DNA of 64,000 nt from Methylophaga thalassica MP (GTDB taxonomy: Bacteria; Pseudomonadota; Gammaproteobacteria; Nitrosococcales; Methylophagaceae), in NCBI RefSeq assembly GCF_000214595.1, contig NZ_AFIG01000001.1:1158382-1222381 (forward strand), in the 5' to 3' direction. Under the pieces are notes generated by a model. The model had not been told where the DNA came from, did no database searches, and saw nothing but the letters and a program-made list of their open reading frames with translations. Within the stretch, counting starts at the first letter, position 1, and every line of letters begins with the position of its first letter. This document shows, one piece after another, positions 16,314-25,718 of this stretch. A program made the position numbers and the translations under genes.

Positions 16314-17397
16314 TCTGTTACGCCCCTTATTGATCACTATTACACTCGGCTTATCCATCCCCACTTATTCGCAAAGTTTGCAATTGGATAAAACCCAAAT
16401 GGACAACCTTGGAGTGAGCTATCAAGCGGCGGTATCTGTTTCCGAAACAAAAAGTCATCATTATCCCGCCAAAGTGTCTGTTCCTAATGCGAATCGGCAT
16501 ATTGTTCATACCAGTCAGGAAGGCGTAGTCACGCAAATGTTAGTGGCTGAAGGCGATATTGTTAAGGCAGGTCAAGTGTTGGCCACCGTTAATAGTCCGG
16601 CCTTGTTATCGTTGCAGACCCAGTATTTACAGGCTGAGGGGCTGCTCAATCAATTACTCACTGAAATGCAACGGGATAAGCAATTATTTAATGAGGGCAT
16701 TATTGCCGAGCGCCGTTATCTTGATGCTAAAACGCGTTATCAACAGCAAAAAACCTTGGTTGATAGCCAAATAAAAACCTTGCAGTTAGCAGGAATGCCC
16801 TTAGATGCCATTAAAACATTAAAGCAACAACAAACCATGGGCAGCCATTTACATGTTCGTGCGGTCAGTGAGGGTGTGGTCATGGCACAAAATGCCGTGA
16901 TTGGCCAACGCGTGATGGCATCTGATGTGTTGTATGAGGTGGCTGATTTATCAACATTATGGCTTGAAATCCATGTGCCACTGCTGGTCGCAAGTAACAT
17001 CAATATTGGCTCAAAAGTGATGGTGTGCGACAGGGATGTCTCAGCGTCAGTAATGACGGTTGGCAGGCAAGTTCATAATATTGATCAGGGTGTGCTGGTA
17101 CGTGCTGAAACTTCTGAGAATACGGGGTTATTGACGCCCGGCGAATTTGTACAGGTTTGTTTTGTGCAAAATACGCAGTCGATGCTTTATGAGATTCCTT
17201 ACAAAGCCATATTACGTGTCGAAGGCATAACCCATATCTTTTATTTTGATGGTCAATCTATCAGCCTGCGACCAGTACATATCGTTTCTCAATCAGAGAA
17301 TAGTGTCACGGTATCAGATGCTTTTTTAAGTAACGGATATGTGATTGATGAAGGCGTGTCATCGCTGAAGTCTGCCTGGCAAGCTGAGGGGAAATAG
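16300..17397 (+). CDS. Heavy-metal RND periplasmic adaptor (CzcB/CusB-like)
   Basis: 365 residues with a signal peptide (ending IPTYSQS), a lipoyl half-motif (VAEGDIVKAGQVLATV), a helical hairpin (about 95-155) and the second lipoyl half (HVRAVSEGVVMAQNAVIGQ), then beta-barrel and membrane-proximal domains. An AGGAAA ribosome site precedes ATGATG. It ends 2 bp before the permease gene. It lacks the N- and C-terminal His-rich metal-binding extensions of some CzcB and CusB proteins. Adaptor class is firm, and membership in the heavy-metal group rests mainly on its permease partner. Confidence 0.88.
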   Translation: MMLTNLLRPLLITITLGLSIPTYSQSLQLDKTQMDNLGVSYQAAVSVSETKSHHYPAKVSVPNANRHIVHTSQEGVVTQMLVAEGDIVKAGQVLATVNSPALLSLQTQYLQAEGLLNQLLTEMQRDKQLFNEGIIAERRYLDAKTRYQQQKTLVDSQIKTLQLAGMPLDAIKTLKQQQTMGSHLHVRAVSEGVVMAQNAVIGQRVMASDVLYEVADLSTLWLEIHVPLLVASNINIGSKVMVCDRDVSASVMTVGRQVHNIDQGVLVRAETSENTGLLTPGEFVQVCFVQNTQSMLYEIPYKAILRVEGITHIFYFDGQSISLRPVHIVSQSENSVTVSDAFLSNGYVIDEGVSSLKSAWQAEGK

Positions 17398-17399
17398 AC

Positions 17400-20300
17400 A
17401 TGGATGGTCTGATTCGTTTTTCATTGACGCAGCGTCTGATGATGCTGATTCTGGTGGTTGTTCTGATTGGTTTTGGCTGGAAGGCCTTTAACGATACGCC
17501 GATCGATGCTTTTCCTGATGTCTCGACAACACAAGTAAAAATTATCCTCAAAGCACCGGGTATGACACCGGAAGAAGTCGAAAGCCGCATTACCGCCCTG
17601 GTCGAGGTTGAGATGCTGGGGATACCCAAACAACGCATGTTACGGTCTGTAGTGAAATATGGTCTGACCGATATTACTGTGGATTTTGAAGAGGGCACGG
17701 ATATCTATTGGGCACGTCAGCAAGTGGCTGAACGTTTATCAGCTATCAAAGATACCTTGCCCACCGATATTCAGGGAGGATTGGCACCGTTAACGACTCC
17801 GTTGGGTGAAATGTTCATGTTTACCGTGAACAGTCCCACGCTGGATTTGATGCAACGGCGTGAATTATTGGATTGGGTCATCAGGCCAGCCTTACGCAGT
17901 GTTGAGGGGGTGGCTGATGTCAATTCATTAGGCGGTTATGTCAAAACCTTTGAAATTATCCCGGATTTAGCCAAACTTGCCGCATTAAATATCAGCCTTG
18001 CTGATATCCAACAGGCATTGGAAAACAATAACCGTAACGATGGTGCGGGACGCATTGATGAAGGCGAAGAAGTGTTACTGGTTCGTGCTCAGGGTAGTCT
18101 GCAAAATCTGGACGATATAAAACGCCTGGTGGTGAAGTCCGATGCCGATGAACCTGTTTTACTCTCACAGGTCGCGGAATGCAGAATTGGTTCACTGACG
18201 CGTTATGGTGCAGTCAGTGCCAATGGACAGGGCGAAGCGGTACAAGGCTTGGTGTTGGGTTTACGAGGTGCGAATGCCAAAAAAGTCGTAGCCGGTATTG
18301 AAAAACGGCTCGCCGAATTACAATCCTCCTTGCCAGATGATGTAAGCATCAATGTTTTTTATAACCGTGGTGAGCTAGTCGCAGATGCAATTCATGGTGT
18401 GAACAAAGCATTGATTGAAGCGGTGGTGCTGGTTCTGGTCTTTCTGCTGCTATTTCTGGGTGATCTCAGGGCGGCGATTGTGGTTGCACTGGTATTACCG
18501 CTTTCAGCCATGATCACTTTTATCATGATGCGACAGTTTGGTTTATCAGCCAACTTGATGAGTTTAGGTGGACTAACGATTGCCATTGGTATGCTGGTTG
18601 ATGCTGCGGTAGTCGTGGTTGAAAACATCGTGTCACAGTTAGCGGATAAATCACGTGCAGCGGTGCTGCCAAGACTGCATTTGATTTATCGTGCAGTAAA
18701 AAATGTCTCGGTGCCAGTTACCTCAGGCATCATTATTATCGTCATTGTTTTTCTGCCATTACTGACCTTACAGGGCCTGGAAGGCAAACTGTTTATTCCT
18801 GTGGCGTTGACCATTGTGTTTGCACTGGCTGGTTCCTTAGTTTTATCACTGACGGTGATTCCGGTGCTGGCCTCTTTTTTATTGAAACACGTGTCTCATG
18901 ATGAGCCATTTTTACCCAGAGTATTAAAAAGGCTCTATGCGCCGGTATTAGCCTGGTCACTGGATCATACAAAAAGTGTGGTGATGATTGCGTTGTTATT
19001 ACTCGCCTTTGCCGCTGTTTTATACACCCAAGTGGGTAAGGCCTTTATGCCAGTTATGGATGAGGGCGATTTGATTGTGCAATTAGAAAAACTGCCTTCA
19101 ATTACCCTGGAACAATCCGTTGCTTTAGACAAGCGCGTGCAACAGGCATTATTAAAAAATGTGCCTGAAATCACCGGCGTAGTTGCCAGAACCGGTGCAG
19201 ATGAACTCGGCCTGGATCCGATGGGCCTAAATGAAACGGATATGTTTTTAATCCTCAAGCCTCGTGAGCAATGGCAGGTAACAACAAAAGAAGATCTAAA
19301 GCTAAAAATAAGGCAGGTTCTGGAGCAGTTTCCGGGGTTGAATTATGGCTTTACACAGCCAATTGAAATGCGTGTGTCTGAAATGCTTACCGGCGTCAGA
19401 GGCGATCTGGCCATCAAAATATTTGGTGAAGATGGTGACACACTCAATGAGTTAGCTAAACGTGTTGTGCAAGTTGTGTCCAGTATTCGCGGTGCGGAAG
19501 ATGTCATCACCAGTCAGAATGATGGTGCTCAGTATTATCAAATTGATCTGAATGCATTAACGCTCGGCCGTCTCGGCTTAAGTGTTGAAGACGTTCTGCC
19601 GCAACTACGAATGTTAATTCAGGGAAGTCAGGTAGGCACGATTTATCAGGGTGCCAGACGCTATCCACTGATGATTCAAGGCGAACGCAGTTTACAGAAA
19701 GTGGTGAGCTTATTTGCCCATGCGAGATTGAACGTGGCGGGCAACAGACAAGTACAGATCTCGGATCTGGCCACTTTAAAACGGGTCGAAGGACCAGTAT
19801 CTATTCGCAGAGAGCAAGGACAGCGAATGTCGGTGGTGGTCGCGAATGTGGCCGATCGTGATTTAGTCAGTTTTGTAGAAGAAGCTCAGGCCGCTGTGGC
19901 AAAAGATATCGATTTACCGAGCGGCTATCAGTTTTCCTGGGGTGGTCAGTTTGAAAACCAGCAGCGAGCCGCAAAACGCTTAATGGTCGTCATTCCTGTG
20001 GCTTTATCTTTAATTTTCTTATTATTGTTTTCCACTTTCCGATCTTTACGCCAAGCTACATTGGTGATGAGTAATGTGCCATTTGCCATGGTGGGCGGAA
20101 TCACTGCACTTTGGCTGACGGGTGAATATTTATCTGTGCCAGCTTCTGTGGGGTTTATCGCTTTACTCGGCATTGCTGTATTAAATGGCGTGGTAATGGT
20201 GAGTTACTTTAATGAGCTGTTAGAAACAGGTATGGCAGTAGATGACGTGGTCAGAGAGGGTGCGATGCGCCGCTTAAGACCAGTGATGATGACAGCGACG

Positions 20301-20462
20301 ATTGCTGCCTTTGGTCTTGTGCCTTTACTGTTCGCAAGCGGGCCGGGCTCAGAAATTCAGCGGCCGCTAGCTATTGTGGTGATAGGCGGTTTAGTTAGCG
20401 CCACCTTATTAACCCTGGTGTTACTGCCACTCTTGTTCAGACGATTTGGAGTCGCAAAATGA
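17400..20462 (+). CDS. Heavy-metal efflux RND permease (CzcA/CusA family)
   Basis: 1020 residues with the HME signatures: AFPDVSTTQVKI near the N-terminus, DFEEGTDIYWARQQVAERL, and the TM4 motif IGMLVDAAVVVVENI. The TM4 motif lacks the DFG seen in Zn/Co/Cd pumps and resembles the VDAAIV form of Cu/Ag pumps, but I could not map the three CusA methionines, so the metal is left open. The protein exports cations from cytoplasm or periplasm using the proton gradient. It overlaps the DUF3240 gene by four bases. No outer membrane gene follows; the TolC-family gene at 6575 is a candidate, sharing the same regulator box. Confidence 0.93.
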   Translation: MDGLIRFSLTQRLMMLILVVVLIGFGWKAFNDTPIDAFPDVSTTQVKIILKAPGMTPEEVESRITALVEVEMLGIPKQRMLRSVVKYGLTDITVDFEEGTDIYWARQQVAERLSAIKDTLPTDIQGGLAPLTTPLGEMFMFTVNSPTLDLMQRRELLDWVIRPALRSVEGVADVNSLGGYVKTFEIIPDLAKLAALNISLADIQQALENNNRNDGAGRIDEGEEVLLVRAQGSLQNLDDIKRLVVKSDADEPVLLSQVAECRIGSLTRYGAVSANGQGEAVQGLVLGLRGANAKKVVAGIEKRLAELQSSLPDDVSINVFYNRGELVADAIHGVNKALIEAVVLVLVFLLLFLGDLRAAIVVALVLPLSAMITFIMMRQFGLSANLMSLGGLTIAIGMLVDAAVVVVENIVSQLADKSRAAVLPRLHLIYRAVKNVSVPVTSGIIIIVIVFLPLLTLQGLEGKLFIPVALTIVFALAGSLVLSLTVIPVLASFLLKHVSHDEPFLPRVLKRLYAPVLAWSLDHTKSVVMIALLLLAFAAVLYTQVGKAFMPVMDEGDLIVQLEKLPSITLEQSVALDKRVQQALLKNVPEITGVVARTGADELGLDPMGLNETDMFLILKPREQWQVTTKEDLKLKIRQVLEQFPGLNYGFTQPIEMRVSEMLTGVRGDLAIKIFGEDGDTLNELAKRVVQVVSSIRGAEDVITSQNDGAQYYQIDLNALTLGRLGLSVEDVLPQLRMLIQGSQVGTIYQGARRYPLMIQGERSLQKVVSLFAHARLNVAGNRQVQISDLATLKRVEGPVSIRREQGQRMSVVVANVADRDLVSFVEEAQAAVAKDIDLPSGYQFSWGGQFENQQRAAKRLMVVIPVALSLIFLLLFSTFRSLRQATLVMSNVPFAMVGGITALWLTGEYLSVPASVGFIALLGIAVLNGVVMVSYFNELLETGMAVDDVVREGAMRRLRPVMMTATIAAFGLVPLLFASGPGSEIQRPLAIVVIGGLVSATLLTLVLLPLLFRRFGVAK

Positions 20463-20755
20463 AATGTCTATTAGCTCTTATCGTAAAACCCTCGTTAGAA
20501 GCAGCATTAAGCGACTGGTTATTACTTCATCCGCAGATTGATGGCTTTACCTCGCAACTGGCCTCCGGTCATGGTGCTGGTCATGCGATGAGTATTAGCG
20601 AACAGGTAGAGGGGCAACGCAAACAAATGATTTACTGGGTAGAACTTGATGATGAACGAGTAAAAACGGTTCTTGATGGTTTATCGTCGAGTTTTGCTGG
20701 CGCCGAGATACATTATTGGCAGTTACCTCTCAGCGCCAGTGGCATTATTCGCTAG
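20459..20755 (+). CDS. DUF3240 family protein
   Basis: 98 residues matching DUF3240, a small PII/CutA-like ferredoxin-fold family commonly found directly after CusA/CzcA-type permeases. The pattern is LLALIVKPSLEAALSDWLL, then GFTSQLASGHG, SISEQVEGQRKQ and IHYWQLPLSASG. Translation is coupled to the permease (ATGA). Its 3' end overlaps the convergent lapG gene by 11 bp. A role in metal sensing or modulation of the pump is suspected for the family but not established. Confidence 0.85.
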   Translation: MKCLLALIVKPSLEAALSDWLLLHPQIDGFTSQLASGHGAGHAMSISEQVEGQRKQMIYWVELDDERVKTVLDGLSSSFAGAEIHYWQLPLSASGIIR

Positions 20756-21416
20756 TAGCTTCTTCTGCTTGTTTTTGCATACGTTTTTCTAAGTCCTGCC
20801 ACAAAGACAAACGGGAAGATCCTCCGACACGCTGGCCTTCCCCACGTGATTTTGCCAGCCATAAACCGGTACCATTGAAGCTATAAACCGGGGTTAAGTC
20901 ATTACGCTGAGTGGCTGGTTTGATGTCGGTGATTAAATTATCCAGTACTAACGGTACAGAGCGTTTTGTCTTGAAATAGGTCAGCACCATATGGGCTTGA
21001 TTGAGTTCTTTCGCTTTAACATAAGTGATACGTAATTTATCTTCATCCACGCCTAATTCTTTTAGCGTGAAATATTTCGCGATCGAATAGTCTTCACAGT
21101 CACCACCCCCAATTGACAGCATTTCCAGTGGCGTTGCCCAATAGTCTTTTTTGTTCCAGAGGTCGATATCGTCGATAAACAACACATTGGTATTAAAAAA
21201 CTGATTCACCAGCTCAAGTTTTTCCGCTTCAGGTAAGTCCTTATTTTCTGCCACCAGTTTTTGCCAGTCTTCAACACGCTTGCGGGCAAATTTATTATAT
21301 TGCGCCTCAATCTTGTCCAATACGCGTGAACTGATATTGAGGTCAGCGACAAGCGGCAACGACAATAACAAAAATGTCAGTATCACCAATAATGACAAGG
21401 GGCGTTTTAACAGCAT
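20745..21416 (-). CDS. lapG: Periplasmic transglutaminase-like protease LapG
   Basis: 223 residues with an N-terminal membrane/signal segment and the bacterial transglutaminase-like cysteine proteinase fold. The catalytic triad is visible: C107 in GGGDCEDYS, H142 in QAHMVLTY and D159 in LVLDNLI. In the known Lap system LapG clips the LapA-type adhesin near its N-terminus unless held by c-di-GMP-bound LapD. LapD is encoded 14 bp upstream on the same strand. No giant RTX adhesin or its type I exporter lies in the window, so the substrate must be encoded elsewhere. Confidence 0.92.
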   Translation of the reverse strand: MLLKRPLSLLVILTFLLLSLPLVADLNISSRVLDKIEAQYNKFARKRVEDWQKLVAENKDLPEAEKLELVNQFFNTNVLFIDDIDLWNKKDYWATPLEMLSIGGGDCEDYSIAKYFTLKELGVDEDKLRITYVKAKELNQAHMVLTYFKTKRSVPLVLDNLITDIKPATQRNDLTPVYSFNGTGLWLAKSRGEGQRVGGSSRLSLWQDLEKRMQKQAEEATSE

Positions 21417-21430
21417 GGATAGCTCAGACT

Positions 21431-23329
21431 TTAACGACTGATACCGTAAATGCCAGCTTGTTTAACCGTATTAAAATCTTCATCCGCTGTCACTGCCTCA
21501 GCCAGTACTTTGATATCCAGCAAACGTGAGACTTCATGCATAATTTCCAGAAAGTCGGGTTTACTGGCGTTGCCACGAATATTTTGCGTCAGATCACGTG
21601 CCAGTCTGATGTAGTCAAGATGCAAATGACGCAACTCATCGACCGCAATAATATCTGCAGAGTAACGCTTTATCAGACTCTTAGCGCCCAATGACTTCAC
21701 AAAACGACTGAAATTAGTGAAGGCTTTTAGATTTTTGGTAGCGGCATAGGCCGAAACAGAAAAAGTCAGTAACTCAGCAGAAATAACTGACTGCTCGATG
21801 CGAGATTCCAACCACTTATGGAAACTGGCTGAATCGATAGAATCCATGGTCAGATTGATGCTGACAGGGCAGGTAATATGATCTTGCTCCATTTTGAGCA
21901 AGACTTTGTTCACAATGCAGCGGTCAACAGATTCTGCCAGACCAAACTCTTGTGCCATAGAGAAAAAAGTACCAACAGACAAGGTCTTACCGGCTTTATC
22001 TTTAACAAAACTAAAGGCTTCCTGCATCACTTTGACAGGCTTGGGACCATCGTAATTATAGGCTTCGGCGGTGAAATAGATTTCGGGTGTATCACGATTA
22101 ATAGCATGGGTGATAACCGCTTTCCATTCTTGTTCAGATAAGGAACTGATCGAATCATCTTTAATGAAAAAGGCATTATGTCCAATAATACGGGCTTGTT
22201 CATAAGCTTCGATCAATGCCGGCATTAAGCGTTCAAACTCGCTGGTGCGGTCAAATTTCACTAAACCAAAGTGAACCAGATCTTCCACTTCATAATGCTC
22301 AGCCAACTCTGTCAGTGCTTGTTGCAGGTTTTTAGCAAATGACTGAATGAGATTGATATCAGATTCATCGTAAATAATCGCAAATTCAGCACCATAGAGC
22401 CGGTAGGCATGACCATTACCTGCCACCGCATTATTCAGAATACGAGCCATATCTTTCAGTAGCGTATCTGCCAGCTGATTACCTTTCTGTTTGCTGATAG
22501 CGGCCAGATCAAGAAATTTGATATAGCTGACATAACCTGTATGTCCGCTGGATAGGCGTCGTTTAACATCGGCGGTAAACGTGGCCTGATTTAGCAATCG
22601 TGTCAGAGTGTCACGTTTAAGGTTGTCATTGAGTGAGTCCAGCCGTTGATTGAGGCGAGTAATGGTATCGCCAATCTTGACTGACATGCTGTTCATGGAT
22701 TGAGCGACCTGGCGGACTTCTCGCGTCCAGGGTAAACGATCAATGGTGGTAAATTGACCGGAAGAAATTTCGTTAGCCTGTTTTTGTATCGCTTTAAGTG
22801 GTTGTAGCGTAAACCGTAACACCAACATTAACAAAGCAAAGGCACCGACAAAAATAATGGCTGAGTAAAGTAGGGTTTCTTTCGCTTGTTTATAGAGTTT
22901 CAAATAAGCATAAGCCGGGTTGCTGCTGACATACAATGTGCCGGAGATTGACCAGCCTGAGCTGATTTCAGATGAGGCCGTGGCGGATTTCATCGGCAAC
23001 CAATTGATCAGCCATTGCGGTACACCTTCCATTTTGACCGGATTTTTTAAGCTGACCAGCGTTTTTCCATCAATGTCTTCCAGACGCATTTCTCGGTAGT
23101 AACCCATATCAAAAATCGCGTTCATCATCGTTTGTAATATCGGATCATTTTCATCTTCCATATGTGGGCTAAGTGAAAGACCCAGCGATGTCGCGGTATC
23201 CTGCATATGTATTTCAGATTCAACTTCGAGATAGTCACGGATGCTGCCCATGCTGATCACAAAGCTTGCTGAAAAAACAATCAGAAAAAGTAAGCTGATT
23301 AGAATTAACAACTGCTTAGAAAGTGACAT
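21431..23329 (-). CDS. lapD: c-di-GMP receptor LapD (LapD/MoxY-N, HAMP, GGDEF, EAL)
   Basis: 632 residues: TM1 (about 7-27), a periplasmic LapD output domain, TM2 (about 150-172), HAMP (QPLKAIQKQANEISSG), then degenerate GGDEF and EAL domains. The GGDEF site reads YGAEF and the EAL site EAF, so both enzyme activities should be lost, as in known LapD, which binds c-di-GMP through its EAL domain and holds LapG from the membrane. A good AAGGAAA ribosome site precedes the ATG. Together with lapG it forms a two-gene operon controlling surface attachment. Confidence 0.92.
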   Translation of the reverse strand: MSLSKQLLILISLLFLIVFSASFVISMGSIRDYLEVESEIHMQDTATSLGLSLSPHMEDENDPILQTMMNAIFDMGYYREMRLEDIDGKTLVSLKNPVKMEGVPQWLINWLPMKSATASSEISSGWSISGTLYVSSNPAYAYLKLYKQAKETLLYSAIIFVGAFALLMLVLRFTLQPLKAIQKQANEISSGQFTTIDRLPWTREVRQVAQSMNSMSVKIGDTITRLNQRLDSLNDNLKRDTLTRLLNQATFTADVKRRLSSGHTGYVSYIKFLDLAAISKQKGNQLADTLLKDMARILNNAVAGNGHAYRLYGAEFAIIYDESDINLIQSFAKNLQQALTELAEHYEVEDLVHFGLVKFDRTSEFERLMPALIEAYEQARIIGHNAFFIKDDSISSLSEQEWKAVITHAINRDTPEIYFTAEAYNYDGPKPVKVMQEAFSFVKDKAGKTLSVGTFFSMAQEFGLAESVDRCIVNKVLLKMEQDHITCPVSINLTMDSIDSASFHKWLESRIEQSVISAELLTFSVSAYAATKNLKAFTNFSRFVKSLGAKSLIKRYSADIIAVDELRHLHLDYIRLARDLTQNIRGNASKPDFLEIMHEVSRLLDIKVLAEAVTADEDFNTVKQAGIYGISR

Positions 23330-23534
23330 ATTGATTTCCTTATTACGATGTTCAGGCCATTTAAGTAGTGCCTGATATATATCGGCTAACTTGATGGAAT
23401 CTGATGAATTATCACCAAAACGCTAACAATACCCTGACCAAGGCATCACAGCAAGCGCCGTCATCACGGGCGATAACACTTTTGTTTCAGCAGGTAGATT
23501 GCTACGATCTACGTTTCATTTATAGGCGATACAG

Positions 23535-24458
23535 ATGTTATTAGTGTTAGTGCAGATGGGCCTGCTTATTGCCTGTGGTTTTGCCTGGAAACAGTGGGCA
23601 CCAAGACACATCCCAGCCCTGGCGCATCGCCGTGCCTTAACCGATCTGGTTTTCTTTATTTTGCTGCCAGCTCTGGTGCTTGATGTCATTTGGGGCGCGC
23701 CGATTGACGGGACCTCACTGAAAATTTCTCTCACAGCATTTTCTGGATTGCTGACAGCAGGCATCATCATGTGGTGTTTACTGCGGTTTATCAAAACCAC
23801 ACCCGAACAGAAAGGTGCGCTAATGCTAGCTGCCATCTTTCCGAACGTGACTTATCTAGGTTTACCTGTCACTAATCAGGTACTGGGGTCATGGAGTAAT
23901 GCCATTGTGCTGCAATATGACTTGTTTGCCTGCACGCCAGCCTTGATGACCTTTGGCATTTTAATGGCTCATTATTATGGGGGGGCCGGCCAGCATAAAG
24001 TCCATCCATTAAAAGAACTGACCAGAGTGCCACCTTTGTGGGCGGTGGTGATTGCGCTTTTATTAAACGTGCTACATGTGCCGCGTCCTGAATTGATTCA
24101 TCACACATTAAGCACATTATCAGGCGGTGTGGTGCCACTGATGTTGATTGCCTTGGGCATGAGCATTCGCTGGGACAGCCTGAGACTGCGATATTTACCA
24201 CTGTTACTCCCCGTTGCTGTAATTACCTTATTACTAGTGCCGATTGCCGTTTTTTTTACGGGCGGTTGGTTTGATCTACCTGCTGATATCGCGCTGGCCG
24301 TGGTGCTTTTGGCCGCAATGCCGACCATGGTGTTTGGTGTAGTGATCTGTGAACGTTACCAACTGGATAGTCCACTGTATGCTGCGGCAGTCACATTGAC
24401 GACTTTATTAAGTGTGGTCACGCTGCCTTTATGGTTTCATTATTTACCCGGCGTATAG
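23535..24458 (+). CDS. AEC-family transporter (auxin efflux carrier-like permease)
   Basis: 307 residues with about ten hydrophobic segments in the bile/auxin-carrier two-half layout. Features include the N-terminal LTDLVFFILLPALVL block, ALMLAAIFPNVTYLGLPVT in the middle and PTMVFGVVICERYQLD near the end, all typical of the bacterial AEC family. Substrates of bacterial members are mostly unknown, though some carry malate or malonate. The 3' end overlaps the convergent cinA-like gene by 19 bp. The 205-bp gap before it (23330-23534) holds the promoters of this gene and of lapD; I see no other element there. Confidence 0.88.
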   Translation: MLLVLVQMGLLIACGFAWKQWAPRHIPALAHRRALTDLVFFILLPALVLDVIWGAPIDGTSLKISLTAFSGLLTAGIIMWCLLRFIKTTPEQKGALMLAAIFPNVTYLGLPVTNQVLGSWSNAIVLQYDLFACTPALMTFGILMAHYYGGAGQHKVHPLKELTRVPPLWAVVIALLLNVLHVPRPELIHHTLSTLSGGVVPLMLIALGMSIRWDSLRLRYLPLLLPVAVITLLLVPIAVFFTGGWFDLPADIALAVVLLAAMPTMVFGVVICERYQLDSPLYAAAVTLTTLLSVVTLPLWFHYLPGV

Positions 24459-25189
24459 TCAGACCAGATAAAACCGGCTGCTTCAACCGCTGAAATCACA
24501 TGTTGCATGGCTTTTTCAATCTGTTCAGCGTCACCACGCAAGCTGAACTCAATCTGAGGTTCAGCGCCGAGTTTAGGTAAGCTCGACAATTTTAACTGTG
24601 GATACTGGGCGACAATTTCATTCATTGTTGGCAGTAAATCTGACTCACGACCTTTGGTAATGGTAATAATTCTTTCAGATTTCGGACGTAAACCCTGCAA
24701 GTGTGGGTAATGTGTATCTAAAATCCATTCCAACATAGGCCATGACATTTCTGGAAACCCTGGCATAAAGTGATGGTTATCCAAGCTAAAGCCAGGCACG
24801 CGATTGATAGTATTGGGAATAATTCGGCTGCCTTCGGGTAAGTGGCCCATCAAAATACGATTAGGATAGGCATCTTCACCAAACTGACCTTCAATTGCTT
24901 TGACTGCATCAGGATGAGGTTTAATCTCAACACCTTTCACCAAAGCAGCCGTCTGGCGGGTTCTATCATCCGGTGTAGCACCAATACCACCAAAACTGAA
25001 CACCAGATCAGGACTGCTCATTGAAAAGCGTAAGGCCCGTTCCAGTTGTTGTGGATCGTCACCGACAATTAAGGTCCAGCTAAGCTCTAATTCACGTTTG
25101 GCCAGAACCAATTGCAAATGAGCGAAATGTTTATCCTGACGCTTGCCACTCAGAATTTCATCACCAATGATTAGCGCGCCGATTTTCAT
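24440..25189 (-). CDS. CinA-like molybdopterin-binding domain protein
   Basis: 249 residues corresponding to the N-terminal MoCF-binding domain of CinA (competence/damage-inducible protein A), without the C-terminal amidohydrolase domain. The signature is near the start (IIGDEILSGKRQDKH), with SFGGIGATPDDRT in the middle and LPGFPEM-like PGFPEMSWPM later. Single-domain versions of this kind are common in gammaproteobacteria and may act as nucleotide pyrophosphatases; the reaction here is not determined. It overlaps the upstream globin gene by four bases on the same strand, so the two are translationally coupled. Confidence 0.88.
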   Translation of the reverse strand: MKIGALIIGDEILSGKRQDKHFAHLQLVLAKRELELSWTLIVGDDPQQLERALRFSMSSPDLVFSFGGIGATPDDRTRQTAALVKGVEIKPHPDAVKAIEGQFGEDAYPNRILMGHLPEGSRIIPNTINRVPGFSLDNHHFMPGFPEMSWPMLEWILDTHYPHLQGLRPKSERIITITKGRESDLLPTMNEIVAQYPQLKLSSLPKLGAEPQIEFSLRGDAEQIEKAMQHVISAVEAAGFIWSDYTPGK

Positions 25190-25587
25190 TGTTCAGTTGT
25201 CTCTGGACGATTACGCATAAAATCAGCGGTTTGCACAAACGACGCCATGAGTTGCTCTGAAAATAACGGATCTAAATCCATCGATTTCAATGCCTGCGCC
25301 ATGCAATACAACCATTGATCACGCTCTTCTATACCAATAGAGAAGGGGAGATGCCGAGCTCTGAGTCTGGGATGACCGTATTTATCCGTATATAAGGAAG
25401 GGCCACCCAACCAGCCAGTCAGAAATAAATATAATTTTTCTTCACTGATGCTGATGTCTTTTGGGTGATAGTCGCGAATATGTTGTGTTTGGGGTGTCTC
25501 ACACATAACCTCATAAAAGGTTTTGCATAATTGTCTAACACCGGCTTCGCCACCGATACGTTCGTAGGGAGTTGCTATTTCAGCCAT
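25186..25587 (-). CDS. Group II truncated hemoglobin
   Basis: About 133 residues starting at ATG 25587; an upstream in-frame TTG at 25602 is less likely. Group II features are YERIGGEAGVRQLCKTFYE, the proximal-side segment LTGWLGGPSLYTDKYGHPRLRARHLPF with its conserved His, and the Trp of RDQWLYCM. These proteins bind O2 or NO and are thought to protect against nitrosative or oxidative stress. It is coupled to the cinA-like gene. Divergent from fae, with the fae promoter in the 130-bp gap. Confidence 0.92.
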   Translation of the reverse strand: MAEIATPYERIGGEAGVRQLCKTFYEVMCETPQTQHIRDYHPKDISISEEKLYLFLTGWLGGPSLYTDKYGHPRLRARHLPFSIGIEERDQWLYCMAQALKSMDLDPLFSEQLMASFVQTADFMRNRPETTEQ

Positions 25588-25651
25588 GATCGAATTCAAC
25601 AAAAAAAGAGTAGTTTAACCTTGTTGAACAAGACGATAAAGCCAATCAAGG

Positions 25652-25680
25652 TTGCGAGCTCGTGCCTAGACCGGGATAAT
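25652..25680 (+). promoter_or_regulatory. Sigma-70-type promoter of fae
   Basis: TTGCGA (25652-25657), a 17-bp spacer, then GATAAT (25675-25680). The transcript would start near 25687, giving a leader of about 32 nt with an AGGAGA ribosome site (25705-25710) 8 bp from the ATG. Both signals are close to consensus, fitting strong constitutive expression. Confidence 0.6.
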
Positions 25681-25718
25681 TACTTCATCTTTTAGCAATC
25701 CAACAGGAGAATTATCCT

